NCBI GenBank assembly: GCA_035290045.1
Contig: DATDVH010000042.1
Location: 1-17,339, forward strand
DNA: 17,339 bases
Origin: DATDVH01 sp035290045
Lineage (GTDB): Bacteria > Patescibacteriota > Microgenomatia > UBA1406 > HO2-37-13b
Direction: 5' to 3'
Part shown: in pieces, positions 1 through 8,763 of the stretch
How the letters are laid out: the number at the start of each line of letters is the position of its first letter
How positions within the stretch are numbered: position 1 is the stretch's first letter
The notes under the pieces: model-generated
What the model saw: the letters and a program-made list of their open reading frames with translations, nothing else
Told to the model about the DNA's origin: nothing
Databases searched by the model: none
Position numbers and translations under genes: made by a program

Positions 1-213
1 GACGCCTTTTGAAGCGCTCATTTTAATCTGTTCTTGGATACCCACAGATGATTGCATATATGCCGCATAGGATTCAACTAGAGCAGGCTTTTTCAATATT
101 CCGACCATAAAGGAAACAAATGACTGATTGATGAAATATCCTTGATTTTCTTTGATAATCATGAGAAACATTTCATGGCCGCTTTTTGTATATAAAGCTA
201 TTTCTTTTTTCAT
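1..213 (-). CDS. Unknown protein, N-terminal part only (runs off the left edge)
   Basis: An open frame of 71 codons starts at the ATG at 211-213 on the minus strand and runs without a stop to the window edge. It begins MKKEIALYTKSGHEMFLMII. The visible part includes the segment NQSFVSFMV, then a Lys/Pro turn and a helix-like stretch ending in QEQIKMSASKGV. I do not recognise the family. The pattern of an N-Q-S-F strand, a YAAYMQSS-like helix and a small-residue turn faintly recalls the end of a type I restriction specificity-subunit repeat, but that is weak and the chain is short. It starts 26 bases after the aspartic protease stop on the same strand, so the two may be co-transcribed. A 7-bp inverted repeat sits in that gap. 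Confidence 0.5.
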   Translation of the reverse strand, partial: MKKEIALYTKSGHEMFLMIIKENQGYFINQSFVSFMVGILKKPALVESYAAYMQSSVGIQEQIKMSASKGV

Positions 214-216
214 ATT

Positions 217-232
217 AAGAGAAAATTCTCTT
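217..232. repeat. Short inverted repeat between protease gene and partial gene
   Basis: AAGAGAA and TTCTCTT face each other across two bases, directly upstream of the partial gene's start at 213. No run of T follows on the minus strand, so it is not an obvious terminator. It could be an operator or a weak RNA hairpin controlling the downstream start. Confidence 0.3.
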
Positions 233-239
233 TAAAAAA

Positions 240-596
240 CTACAATCGCAGAATTGCTTTATACAGTTTTCTTTTCAGAGGATCAAGCGTTAATCCAAGT
301 GCTTCAAGAGTGAATGTTCCCAAAAGCAAGGTGTCATTTTTTTCTCCGAATAAAATCGGCGCCGCGCGTTCAACACCTTCGTATTCATATAAGGCACTCC
401 CTACTTTTCTTTTAATCAATCTGCCGTCAGCTAAAGAGAATGTTTCTTCTCCTTGAGGTTGTATTCCCAGTTTTTTTAAACTATCCGCAGGAACTACTGT
501 ATATGTTGCGCCGCTATCAACTAAAAATTGAGCCTCAAACGACTTTGAGGGAGATTGAGGATTCTTTACTTTCAATTTGACGCTTGTCATTCGCAT
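240..596 (-). CDS. Retropepsin-like (clan AA) aspartic protease
   Basis: This 118-residue protein has the single-lobe layout of clan AA aspartic proteases related to retroviral proteases, which work as homodimers, each chain giving one catalytic Asp. The active-site motif is VDSGA at residues 26-30 with D27. It is preceded by a two-strand N-terminal hairpin and followed by SLADG in the flap region. Near the C-terminus comes LLLGTFTLEALGLTLDP, the family's conserved closing segment. There is no signal peptide or membrane segment, so a cytoplasmic location is likely. The length fits the family. Substrate is unknown. It lies 55 bases after the penicillin-binding protein on the same strand but has its own extended -10 box. 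A second Met at residue 3 is an alternative start. Confidence 0.85.
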   Translation of the reverse strand: MRMTSVKLKVKNPQSPSKSFEAQFLVDSGATYTVVPADSLKKLGIQPQGEETFSLADGRLIKRKVGSALYEYEGVERAAPILFGEKNDTLLLGTFTLEALGLTLDPLKRKLYKAILRL

Positions 597-615
597 ATAG
601 TTACATTTTATATCA
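597..615 (-). promoter_or_regulatory. Extended -10 promoter of the aspartic protease gene
   Basis: On the minus strand TGATATAAA gives an extended -10 (TATAAA at 607-612), with its end 10 bases before the ATG at 596. A candidate -35 (TTGTAT at 628-633) is only 15 bases away. No Shine-Dalgarno is visible, and the predicted leader is about 3-4 bases. Confidence 0.4.
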
Positions 616-651
616 TGCGGTGATCAAATACAAGGGTTCAGTGTTAGCATG

Positions 652-2280
652 CTATTCTCTTCGCTCAAAGTAGGTTTTTAATAATTCTTTTGCGATGGGA
701 GCGGCTATATTGGAGCCTTCGCCGGATTCTTCAACTAAAACCGTCAAAACAATTTCCGGTTTTTCAAACGGCGCAAACACGGTAAACCACGCATGGGGCA
801 GATTTGATACGGCATGCGATTGCGCGGTGCCGGTCTTACATCCCACAGTTATTTCTTGTTCGTTGTCTTTGAAATTAAAGAACGGCCACCCCGTGCCGCC
901 AGTCTCGCATGCTGTCTTCATGCCTTTTCTCACAAGATCAATAGTTTTTTGAGAAATAGTCAGTCTGGCACACGTTCCTTGAGACATTTTTTTCAACTGC
1001 GGAGCACAGAGATATCCGCCATTTGCAAATACTCCAACTGCTTTGTTTATTTGTAATGGAGTAGTGAGTAAATATCCTTGACCGATTGAGAGATTGTAGG
1101 TGTCTCCAAGAAACCATCCTTCATGAAGTGTTTCTTTTTTCCAGAATCGAGTAGGAATCAATCCTTGTTCATCTGATAATTCAATTCCTGTTTTTTTACC
1201 AAATCCAAAAGTATATGCCCATTGTTTGATTGCATCTTCACCTAATTTTTCTCCAGTTTTATAGAAAAAAATATCATTTGAACGTTTGAGTGCAGATACG
1301 ATATTAAGTATGCCTTCGGTTTTCCCATACTGGAGAAAATACCAGTTGCCAAAGGTATGTAATCCTGCTTTGATTTGTCCGACATCTTCAATCTGCGTAT
1401 GCTCGTCTATTGTTTTTTCTTCAATGGCTCCTGCGGCAACAAATAATTTAAAAATTGATCCGGGCGGATACATTCCTCTTGTCGCGCGATTAAAAAGCGG
1501 TTGTGTTTCATCTTTTAAATATGTTCTGATTGCGTCTTGGTTATTTTCTTCAAAATCTTCAGGTGAAAAAGACGGAGTTGATACGAGGGTTAGTATTTCT
1601 CCAGTGTGGGGTTTTTGAACTATGATCGCAGATTTTTTGCCCCATGCGCCAAAGAGAGGATCAGTGAGTAATGCATATGCTTTTTTTTGGAGTTCGCTGT
1701 CAATGGCAGTTTGAATCCTTTTTCCCGATTGTGGTTTGCGCACGTTGATGGTCTGAAGATTATGTCCTTTTGCATCAACAGCAATCAATTTTTTTCCTTT
1801 CATTCCACGTAAGTCGCATTCGTATATTTTCTCAATTCCTTCTTTTCCTACTGTATCATTGAGTTTCAGACGTTCATCGGGACATACATCTTGATTGATA
1901 TCATCGGAAGAAGCTTTTTGTCTATACCCGATCACGTGCGCAAACGCACTTGGGTCATTATATATTCTCACTATTGTGTCAGTTTTGGTTACATCATCAT
2001 ATACTGAATAGACGATAGTAAATCCTTTACGATCAAGAATATCCCCTCGCGGCGCTTCAATAGATATTTCTTTTAGTCTATTGTTTTCTGCCAGACTACG
2101 ATAATATGTCCCTTTGACGATAGTGAGCTGAAAAAGACGTATGATAAAAATTAAAAATATACAGGTGATAAACAGAGGAATAAAAAGAAATCTCATCTCT
2201 TCATAAGGGAGAGGTTTTTTTTTAAAACGAAATATGTGATGGTCTGCTTTTTGAAAAAGCGGTAATTTTTTTGCAGTCAT
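652..2280 (-). CDS. Class B penicillin-binding protein (PBP2/FtsI-type transpeptidase)
   Basis: This enzyme cross-links peptidoglycan peptides on the outer face of the membrane. A short basic cytoplasmic tail is followed by one membrane helix at about residues 30-50. Then comes the EAPRGDILDRKG motif (75-86) typical of the class B dimerisation (pedestal) domain. The transpeptidase domain has all three active-site motifs: SIFK with nucleophile S275 and K278, SND at 334-336, and KTG at 482-484 within CKTGTAQ. At 542 residues it is compact for the class. It is probably the elongation (PBP2) rather than the division (FtsI) enzyme, but the usual rodA or mre partners are absent here, so the subtype is open. 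It is transcribed divergently from the glycosidase gene across only 35 bases. Confidence 0.93.
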   Translation of the reverse strand: MTAKKLPLFQKADHHIFRFKKKPLPYEEMRFLFIPLFITCIFLIFIIRLFQLTIVKGTYYRSLAENNRLKEISIEAPRGDILDRKGFTIVYSVYDDVTKTDTIVRIYNDPSAFAHVIGYRQKASSDDINQDVCPDERLKLNDTVGKEGIEKIYECDLRGMKGKKLIAVDAKGHNLQTINVRKPQSGKRIQTAIDSELQKKAYALLTDPLFGAWGKKSAIIVQKPHTGEILTLVSTPSFSPEDFEENNQDAIRTYLKDETQPLFNRATRGMYPPGSIFKLFVAAGAIEEKTIDEHTQIEDVGQIKAGLHTFGNWYFLQYGKTEGILNIVSALKRSNDIFFYKTGEKLGEDAIKQWAYTFGFGKKTGIELSDEQGLIPTRFWKKETLHEGWFLGDTYNLSIGQGYLLTTPLQINKAVGVFANGGYLCAPQLKKMSQGTCARLTISQKTIDLVRKGMKTACETGGTGWPFFNFKDNEQEITVGCKTGTAQSHAVSNLPHAWFTVFAPFEKPEIVLTVLVEESGEGSNIAAPIAKELLKTYFERRE

Positions 2281-2315
2281 AGAGCATCTAGTTGTAGCAT
2301 ATAATATAGTATAGT
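2281..2315. promoter_or_regulatory. Divergent promoter region of the PBP and glycosidase genes
   Basis: These 35 bases must serve both genes. On the plus strand a perfect TATAAT lies at 2300-2305, ending 10 bases before the ATG at 2316. No good -35 is visible at normal spacing. On the minus strand TATACT (2308-2313) and TATATT (2303-2308) overlap it, giving a leader of roughly 15-20 bases for the PBP. The overlapping -10 elements imply that the two promoters compete. Confidence 0.5.
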
Positions 2316-4079
2316 ATGCTTAAAAAAACTGCACTGTATTTTATTCTCATTTTATTTTTATTGATTGTCAGTGTTTCTTATGCTCGTACGGCCTTTGCAG
2401 AAAATGAAAAGAATAATATAGTTGGCATATCTGTTCTTCAGCCGACAGATGAAGATCTTCAAGAAACTGCAGAACTTGTCAATGCATCAGGAGGTGAGTG
2501 GGGGTACGTGACAGTCGTGATCCAAGAAAACGATCGTGATACTGGCAAATGGCAAGAACTTTTTGATAAGTTGCGCAGATTGCACCTTATTCCTCTAGTG
2601 CGTCTTGCAACGCGTCCAGAAGGCGCGCATTGGCGTCGTCCAGAGGGAGATGATGCGGGGATATGGGTTGATTTTTTAGATTCTCTTCATTGGGTTGTGA
2701 AAGAGCGTTATGTCATTTTATTTAATGAGCCAAATCAGGGAAAAGAATGGGGAGGGCGCATTGATGCGGAGCAGTATGCTGAAGTTGCTTTCAATTTTGC
2801 ATCAAAACTCAAAGAAAAAAATAACGACTTTTTTGTCATGCTTGCGGGTATGGATGCGGCTTCTCCCTCGAATCCACCGTCATTTGAAGATGAGGAAATT
2901 TTTATCAGAAAAGTTTTTCATCTTTCACCCTTCATTTTTAATTCTATTGACGGTTGGGCTTCTCATTCTTATCCCCGTGGTTTTGTAGGAAGTCCTTCTG
3001 ATACAGGACGACATTCTATCCGTACTTATCAGTGGGAGCTTGCTTTGTTACAAAAATTAGGAGTTGAAAAAAAATTGCCAGTATTTATCACTGAGACTGG
3101 ATGGCCGCACATACTAAATGAAAAATTAAAAATTAAAAACAATAAAGTACAAGCAGTGTATTATTCTCCGGAGAAGGTGGGGGAATATATACGGATTGCG
3201 TATGAGAATGTGTGGTTGAGAGATGATCGGGTGCGCGCCGTAACGCCTTTCGTATTCAATTATCCTGCGTCCCCCTTTGACGCATTTTCTTGGAAATATT
3301 CCTCGGGAAAAGGATTGTATCCGAGCTATTTTGCAGTACAAAGTATGAAGAAAATAAAAGGTAACCCCGAACAAATACACCTGCTTTCAGTTGAAAAAAA
3401 TAACCTAGGCACACTCCCCTTGGAGCTGACGACACATTCAACCTATACTTTTAAGATTAGTTTATCAAATAAAGGACAGTCTATCATTGACGCAAAAGAC
3501 GGATATGCGTTTTTTGTGACTGAAGATGTGGCTTCTGCCGTGAGTACTTTTTTTTCTGACTTTTCAGATTTTGAACCGTTTGACAATCAAACTGCCAATT
3601 TTTTTGTGAAAACAAGCGATACACAAGGAACGTATCATATCAAAGTAGTGTTGAGTAAAGATAAAAAAATAATTCAGGATCTTTTTACGTGGGATTTTGC
3701 GGTGAAGGGTCCGCCGCCTCTGCAGTTTGGGGTACAATTATTTCCTCATTTCACATCAAATGCAGACACTTTAGAAATGCAGATTTTTGATCAGCACGAG
3801 CAGTTGGTATTTCAAAAAAAACAATTAAAAATAAAAGAAGGGTATGGGATCATCAATGAGGTACATAATGTTGCGCTTGGAGAGAGGTACAGAATAGTTA
3901 TTTTAAATCCTTACTATATTCCTCGTCAAAAACATATTGTGTTTCGTTCACGCGGGAATGTAGTTGTTTTTGATAAGATGCTTCCTCTTGATTTTAATCA
4001 AGATGGGAAGTTTTCTTTTGTTGATTGGTTGGTTTTAGTAAGAAATCCGTCTCTTTTGCAGTTGTGGTGGGTGCAATAA
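2316..4079 (+). CDS. Secreted clan-A-type glycoside hydrolase-like protein with dockerin-like tail
   Basis: The 587-residue protein starts with a signal peptide (basic MLKK, hydrophobic core about 6-20, likely cleavage after AFA near 28), so it is exported. Residues 35-345 look like a (beta/alpha)8 barrel of glycoside hydrolase clan A. LFNEPN carries the likely acid/base E138 at the end of strand 4. FITETGWP carries the likely nucleophile E260 on strand 7. HSYP (217-220) lies between them. The ETGWP motif resembles GH17, but the family cannot be fixed by eye. Two beta-rich regions (about 360-465 and 468-555) look like Ig-type modules. The C-terminus has DFNQDGKFSFVD (559-570), an EF-hand-like calcium loop of the dockerin kind, present once instead of twice. 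The sugar substrate is unknown. Confidence 0.8.
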   Translation: MLKKTALYFILILFLLIVSVSYARTAFAENEKNNIVGISVLQPTDEDLQETAELVNASGGEWGYVTVVIQENDRDTGKWQELFDKLRRLHLIPLVRLATRPEGAHWRRPEGDDAGIWVDFLDSLHWVVKERYVILFNEPNQGKEWGGRIDAEQYAEVAFNFASKLKEKNNDFFVMLAGMDAASPSNPPSFEDEEIFIRKVFHLSPFIFNSIDGWASHSYPRGFVGSPSDTGRHSIRTYQWELALLQKLGVEKKLPVFITETGWPHILNEKLKIKNNKVQAVYYSPEKVGEYIRIAYENVWLRDDRVRAVTPFVFNYPASPFDAFSWKYSSGKGLYPSYFAVQSMKKIKGNPEQIHLLSVEKNNLGTLPLELTTHSTYTFKISLSNKGQSIIDAKDGYAFFVTEDVASAVSTFFSDFSDFEPFDNQTANFFVKTSDTQGTYHIKVVLSKDKKIIQDLFTWDFAVKGPPPLQFGVQLFPHFTSNADTLEMQIFDQHEQLVFQKKQLKIKEGYGIINEVHNVALGERYRIVILNPYYIPRQKHIVFRSRGNVVVFDKMLPLDFNQDGKFSFVDWLVLVRNPSLLQLWWVQ

Positions 4080-4085
4080 TTTGAT

Positions 4086-4122
4086 TTGACTTTATTAAAT
4101 TTTCTTGTACTCTATAAATAGT
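4086..4122 (+). promoter_or_regulatory. Promoter of the giant prepilin-like gene
   Basis: TTGACT (4086-4091), 16 bases, then TACTCT (4108-4113), whose end is 9 bases before ATG 4123. An overlapping TATAAA at 4113-4118 is the alternative -10. No Shine-Dalgarno is visible, and transcription would start almost at the ATG. Confidence 0.4.
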
Positions 4123-7100
4123 ATGCTATCTCAAAAAGGTTTCATGCCAACAGAATTGCTTTCTGCTATTTTTTTTGTTCTTTTAGCGATAACGATACCG
4201 GTGATTCTTAACTCTAATCAACAAATAAAAACTCTTTTTTCAAAAGCAGAACAAGAAAACTTGCCAAATCTTGCAACGCCTAGTGTCACTCTCTCTCCTA
4301 CTATTATTTTACCTACGACGTCAATCGCTTCAGGTTCATCAATAATAATACCAACGATTACGACTATTCCTACGCCGACCGTACTGTCAACAATCAGTCT
4401 TATCCCAACTCAAGAACCCACGTTTACGCCTGTTCCAATTACTCTCACTCCTACTCCTCCACCAACCACGATTGAAACTATTGTCAACAGCGTGTTGAAT
4501 ATAGTCATTGAGCCTTTTATGTTATTTACGGCAACTCCTACCCCTACCCCGATTCCGACATCAATTCCAATCCCAACTCTCACTGTAGCGCTTGTGCCAA
4601 CACAGACTCCAACTACGATTCTACCAAGTCCAACGCCTTTACCTACTGCAATTCCTACCCGTGCACCTACCCTGACTCCTTTTCTGACAGCAACTCCAAC
4701 TCCTAAACCGATTGTATTACCCACGGTCATACCTATTCCAACTCAAACACCTATCTCTACACCTATTCGAGTTTCTCCCACACTTACTCCACCTCCAACT
4801 ACGATTGAAACGATCACGAACAATGTGTTGAATGTGATTATTGATCCTTTTATATCACTATTGAACACTTTCAATAAACAACCTCAACCAACTCCAATTC
4901 CTACTTTAATCCCATCACCGACACCGATAGGACAGTCAAAAAAAACCATTCTTTCAGTGATTGAGGAGACTCAAAAAGTATTAGCAATAAAACCAAGTCC
5001 AACCGCTTTCTTGTTCCCTACAACAGTACCTACTTTAACACGGATACCTGTCATTATTTCTCCGACAATTTTCCCCTCACCAACTTCTTCACCTCAACCG
5101 CCGAAAACTATTATTGAAAAAGCGATTGAGGCGATTAGTATTCCTTTTACGGCAGTATTAAACAACGTCAAAAAACAACCTTCAATAACTCCTACCCTTG
5201 TAGTTATTCCAATTCCCACTTTGATTCCTTCGCCTACATCTTCAGGTAAACAAAAGAAAAGTATTCTCTCAACTATTGAAAAAGCACAACTTTCTCTGAA
5301 TGCAATCCCAACTCCCACACAGACTCTTTTACCTACTACATCTTCTTTCCCAACAGAGAGTCCGCTTCCTACGGTAACATTGACACCTTTGCCTACACCA
5401 ACTCCAACTCCTAAACCAATTGTATTGCCAACAGTCATACCTATTCCAATTCAAGAACCCACGTCTGTGCCTACTCCAGATCCTATTGTTCCTACTACTC
5501 CACCAACGACGACAAACGTACTGATCCCCACAATGATTCCATCTCCTATCTTTATTCCTTCTCCTACTCCTCCTTCTGTGGTTGTTACCGAAAAGAAGAC
5601 AGGTTTGGAAGCAGTGATTGATGTACCGAAAACAATTGTTGAAAATATAGTCAACTTCATAGACAATGTTGTGCAATCAGTGTTGAATATTTTCAACAAA
5701 TCAGAAGAACAACCTTCAACAACGATAGAAAATCAAAATAACAGTACAAATAAAAATATACCGATGGAATCTGACAATAAGACAAATCAAACTATTACTA
5801 CCTATGACTATTCATCTGATGCGATACATGATAATATACTACTTCAACAGATCAAAAATGATAAAGGTCTTTCAGTCAACCTTGAAAATGTGGAGTCAGA
5901 AATCACTCATGCAGTAGGCAAAGAAAACATACTGGTTGTTTTAGGTAAAATGACGAGTCAGGAATTTGACGAACAGTTATTGCCTACGCCGGGAAATATA
6001 CAAAGTAGAATTAATAGTACTGTGAGCAATCTGTATTTGAAGAACTCTGATAATAAGTTATCTTTTGAAGCTGAAATCATACCGTACTGGTATAAGCTTG
6101 CCACATCTCTTTATGACATGGATCAATTAAGAGGCGGAGGCGATGGACTCTATAAGCGTATTTTAACCATGATCTTTCTTGATAGTCAGAACGATGCTAC
6201 TATTAAACAACTATTAGATAAGCAAACACGAGGGAGAATTGTAATTATAGTTGCGGTTGATCAAAACAATCCAATAATTGCAGACAATTTTGCCACATTA
6301 GGAAGAAGTCTTAACGTCAAAATTGATCATAAAAAAGAGACATTTCAAGGTACTGAAACTCGCACATTTACTGCCAATATTTCTTTGACAATGGTTTTCT
6401 TACCTATTCACACGACCGATACACCTGGACATATAGGTTTATTGCAGGATCCTCAATATCAAACGAGAGAAGGAACATTCAGTGAATTTGATAAGGTTTT
6501 AGCCCGTTCCCTCGGTCGCAATTTAGGTCTAGGAGGAAGCTTCTTAATAAAGCAATGCAATCTTGATAGTTTGCAAATAATAAACCGTTCCGTAGCTGAA
6601 GCAGATTACGGTGGGAGTATTACTCTTTTTAACTCAGATAGGTTGATTTCTATAGCGCCAATACAGGCTCTCTACGATACTTACTCACACAATGAGAAGC
6701 AACTGATACGAAACTTGGTAGGGAGCACTATTAGTTGTGCTATTGAAAGAAATCCTCTTGATCTGATGGGTGAATCTTCAGAAGGATTTTATATGAACGC
6801 TTCTTTTCAAAAGAAGCTTGGGTGGTTGACAGAAAATAAGCAGATTATTAGATTAGACGTTGATGGTAAAACAGAAAGTTCTTATACATTGCAGGAAAAT
6901 CCCAGTGGATTAAAAGCCGCATACATGCCCTATTCATATCAGTATGGTGATGTGGTAGAGAGATCCTATGAAGATGAAACAGGTGTAACATTTGGGGCTA
7001 ATATACAAGGACTATCTCAACAAGAATACTATCTTGATCCGCGATTAAATACTGATACGAACAAACAATCATTGCACATAACTGTGCCTTCTGGAAGAGA

Positions 7101-8094
7101 TTTATTTCTTTTTTCAAACAATGGAAAAAATGGACTCAATCTCAAGGATAGTTTTTACGACCAGATCAATAAAATTATGTTACAAGTAACAGATACAAAC
7201 GAAAAAACACTGACTTTTAAAATAACTCCTTGTGATGGTGGAGCAAATCTTTTCAACATAGTACCTCAAAGAACCACAACTGTAGATAATGTGACGCACC
7301 TCAATTTTTTTGAGAGTTTCTTCAGAAGCAATATTAATCTCAATCGTCCAGCGACCTTACATGCTACTTTTGGACTTGAAAACACTTCTAATTGTTTCAA
7401 TCGTGAATACACCATAGATAAAAAAAGCATTAAAATAACTCAAGGACAGACACAAATATTAGGTTACACATTCACCGATGAAAAATTGAAGATTAAATCT
7501 CATCAATATGACAGCGTTGGATTAAACGTTTCTATGTCCATCGATGAACAAGGTCCTTATACAAATATAGATAGCACGATAGAATTTGACATCTTTACTA
7601 ATATGGATTCTTCCAATAATTCAGACAATAAACAAAAATATATTCAGCATCTTACTTTTCAATTTCACGCAATCCCAACACCTGAAGAATATAAAAATGA
7701 CCTCGAACCATTTATGATTGATATCAAAGACAAAGATACAAATAACAAAAAATTCGATTATTTAGAAACTCATAAAGGACAGACGTTGGTATTTAGCTCC
7801 AGCATAGCCAATAACTCCCGCAATCCAGACGGAAATAAAAGCAGTGATTTTTTTGTCAAATGGTATATCCAAGACGAGAAAGGAAAAGATATTGTTTCTC
7901 AAGTTCAGCGGCATGAAGGCATCCCTCCTAAGACTTTAGACAACGCCGACCCAGCACAGTTACAATGGATTATTCCAGATAGTATCCCTCAAGGAAACTA
8001 CAAAATCATCCTTGCGGTTGACTATAACAACAAATTACAGGAGTTTAATGAAAACAACAACGTGATATGGAGATATATAAAGATTGAAAAATAA
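4123..8094 (+). CDS. Giant surface protein: prepilin-type anchor, Pro/Thr stalk, degenerate M11-like metalloprotease domain, CARDB-like end
   Basis: I start at ATG 4123 (1323 residues) because QKGFMPTELL then matches a type IV prepilin leader: G6 before the cut, F7 at +1, E11 at +5, then a hydrophobic helix to about residue 28. An in-frame TTG at 4105 would only add six residues. Residues about 45-485 are Pro/Thr-rich, with interspersed helical modules. Residues about 570-915 resemble a gametolysin-type (M11) metallopeptidase. The Met-turn region NPLDLMG (877-883) and KKLGWL (897-902) are kept. Where HEXXHXXGXXH is expected the protein reads ARSLGRNLGLGGS (794-806), so the three zinc His and the Glu are R795, R799, G805 and S796. 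A beta-rich region follows, and the end (VDYNNKLQEFNENNN) is CARDB-like. It is likely a non-catalytic surface binder or structural protein. Confidence 0.8.
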   Translation: MLSQKGFMPTELLSAIFFVLLAITIPVILNSNQQIKTLFSKAEQENLPNLATPSVTLSPTIILPTTSIASGSSIIIPTITTIPTPTVLSTISLIPTQEPTFTPVPITLTPTPPPTTIETIVNSVLNIVIEPFMLFTATPTPTPIPTSIPIPTLTVALVPTQTPTTILPSPTPLPTAIPTRAPTLTPFLTATPTPKPIVLPTVIPIPTQTPISTPIRVSPTLTPPPTTIETITNNVLNVIIDPFISLLNTFNKQPQPTPIPTLIPSPTPIGQSKKTILSVIEETQKVLAIKPSPTAFLFPTTVPTLTRIPVIISPTIFPSPTSSPQPPKTIIEKAIEAISIPFTAVLNNVKKQPSITPTLVVIPIPTLIPSPTSSGKQKKSILSTIEKAQLSLNAIPTPTQTLLPTTSSFPTESPLPTVTLTPLPTPTPTPKPIVLPTVIPIPIQEPTSVPTPDPIVPTTPPTTTNVLIPTMIPSPIFIPSPTPPSVVVTEKKTGLEAVIDVPKTIVENIVNFIDNVVQSVLNIFNKSEEQPSTTIENQNNSTNKNIPMESDNKTNQTITTYDYSSDAIHDNILLQQIKNDKGLSVNLENVESEITHAVGKENILVVLGKMTSQEFDEQLLPTPGNIQSRINSTVSNLYLKNSDNKLSFEAEIIPYWYKLATSLYDMDQLRGGGDGLYKRILTMIFLDSQNDATIKQLLDKQTRGRIVIIVAVDQNNPIIADNFATLGRSLNVKIDHKKETFQGTETRTFTANISLTMVFLPIHTTDTPGHIGLLQDPQYQTREGTFSEFDKVLARSLGRNLGLGGSFLIKQCNLDSLQIINRSVAEADYGGSITLFNSDRLISIAPIQALYDTYSHNEKQLIRNLVGSTISCAIERNPLDLMGESSEGFYMNASFQKKLGWLTENKQIIRLDVDGKTESSYTLQENPSGLKAAYMPYSYQYGDVVERSYEDETGVTFGANIQGLSQQEYYLDPRLNTDTNKQSLHITVPSGRDLFLFSNNGKNGLNLKDSFYDQINKIMLQVTDTNEKTLTFKITPCDGGANLFNIVPQRTTTVDNVTHLNFFESFFRSNINLNRPATLHATFGLENTSNCFNREYTIDKKSIKITQGQTQILGYTFTDEKLKIKSHQYDSVGLNVSMSIDEQGPYTNIDSTIEFDIFTNMDSSNNSDNKQKYIQHLTFQFHAIPTPEEYKNDLEPFMIDIKDKDTNNKKFDYLETHKGQTLVFSSSIANNSRNPDGNKSSDFFVKWYIQDEKGKDIVSQVQRHEGIPPKTLDNADPAQLQWIIPDSIPQGNYKIILAVDYNNKLQEFNENNNVIWRYIKIEK
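4273..5580 (+). repeat. Low-complexity Pro/Thr repeat region with duplicated segments
   Basis: Codons for P-T, P-I and P-S pairs dominate this stretch. The segment coding PTPKPIVLPTVIPIP occurs twice, near 4694-4741 and 5401-5450, differing at a few third positions. Modules near 4465-4520, 4797-4880, 5098-5180 and 5583-5700 repeat a TIxExIxNxVLNxxxxPF-like helix. The reverse strand shows long Val/Gly-rich open frames only because of this composition. Confidence 0.75.
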
Positions 8095-8099
8095 CAAGT

Positions 8100-8759
8100 T
8101 TAGTGATTGAGTTCTGTTTGCAACAGAAGATTCATCAGTTTCAACTTTTCAGAAGAGTTTTCTTTCAAATAACTTCCCACACACAAAACATCTGGTAAAT
8201 GCGTACTGCGTAAAATTAAAGGAAGAGTTTTATCATTGATTCCTCCGTCAAGATATATTTTCCCCGGATATTTTTTTTCCCGCAATTCATTTATTTTTTC
8301 CAAGGTCTCGGGAAGAAATGAGGCGCCTTGAAATCCTGGTTGGACAGACATGATTTGTATTGCAGAAAATGTGTTAATCACTTCCCAATGGGCTGAAACT
8401 TCGTCTTCGGGATTAAGTACAATACCGAGTTGAAAAGCTGTATTGTTCAGTTTTAATCTATTTTTTTCAAAAGGAGTAAGATGGACGAATACCGTATTGA
8501 TGGTTATCAGTGATGAAAGTTCGTGCAGTTTCTCAAACTCCGATTGATACTTTTCCACCATCAGATGAAAATCAAACGTTTTTTTATTCATCGCAGTCAG
8601 CGTTGATTCTGTTATTTCTTCAATCTGAATAGTTGTATTGTGCACCAATTGTAAGTCGGCAATATCTATATGGAATCGCGTAAAGTATGGAGTCAAATGA
8701 TACAGTTGATTGACAAGTCCATTATTTGTTTTTTCAAGTATCGCAGGGATAATATACAT
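8100..8759 (-). CDS. Ribulose-phosphate 3-epimerase-like protein
   Basis: Family members interconvert ribulose 5-phosphate and xylulose 5-phosphate on a TIM barrel, using a bound metal and two Asp. The 219-residue chain starting MYIIPAILEK carries the family's motifs in order: PAIL (5-8, where most have PSIL), HIDIAD (H30, D32; usually HxDxMD), FHLMV (H65), IMSVQPGFQGASF (136-148) and LDGGIN (D171). The metal and catalytic positions H30, D32, H65 and D171 are kept, but the Ser of PSIL and the Met of DxMD are replaced by Ala, so substrate or rate may differ. I begin at 8759 rather than at an upstream in-frame ATG (8897), because the family motif starts there and the longer form would run through the divergent gene. 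It ends 5 bases from the stop of the giant surface gene. Confidence 0.82.
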   Translation of the reverse strand: MYIIPAILEKTNNGLVNQLYHLTPYFTRFHIDIADLQLVHNTTIQIEEITESTLTAMNKKTFDFHLMVEKYQSEFEKLHELSSLITINTVFVHLTPFEKNRLKLNNTAFQLGIVLNPEDEVSAHWEVINTFSAIQIMSVQPGFQGASFLPETLEKINELREKKYPGKIYLDGGINDKTLPLILRSTHLPDVLCVGSYLKENSSEKLKLMNLLLQTELNH

Positions 8760-8763
8760 ATTT

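Noticed and set aside
695..1618. Plus-strand open frames inside the PBP gene
   Set aside because: They are antisense shadows of a gene with all its active-site motifs intact.
4105..4122. TTG start giving six extra residues for the giant protein
   Set aside because: The prepilin motif sits correctly from ATG 4123, and the TTG lies within the promoter region.
4410..5699. Long minus-strand open frames rich in Val and Gly
   Set aside because: They are the mirror of Pro/Thr codons in the giant plus-strand gene and show no start signals or protein-like sequence.
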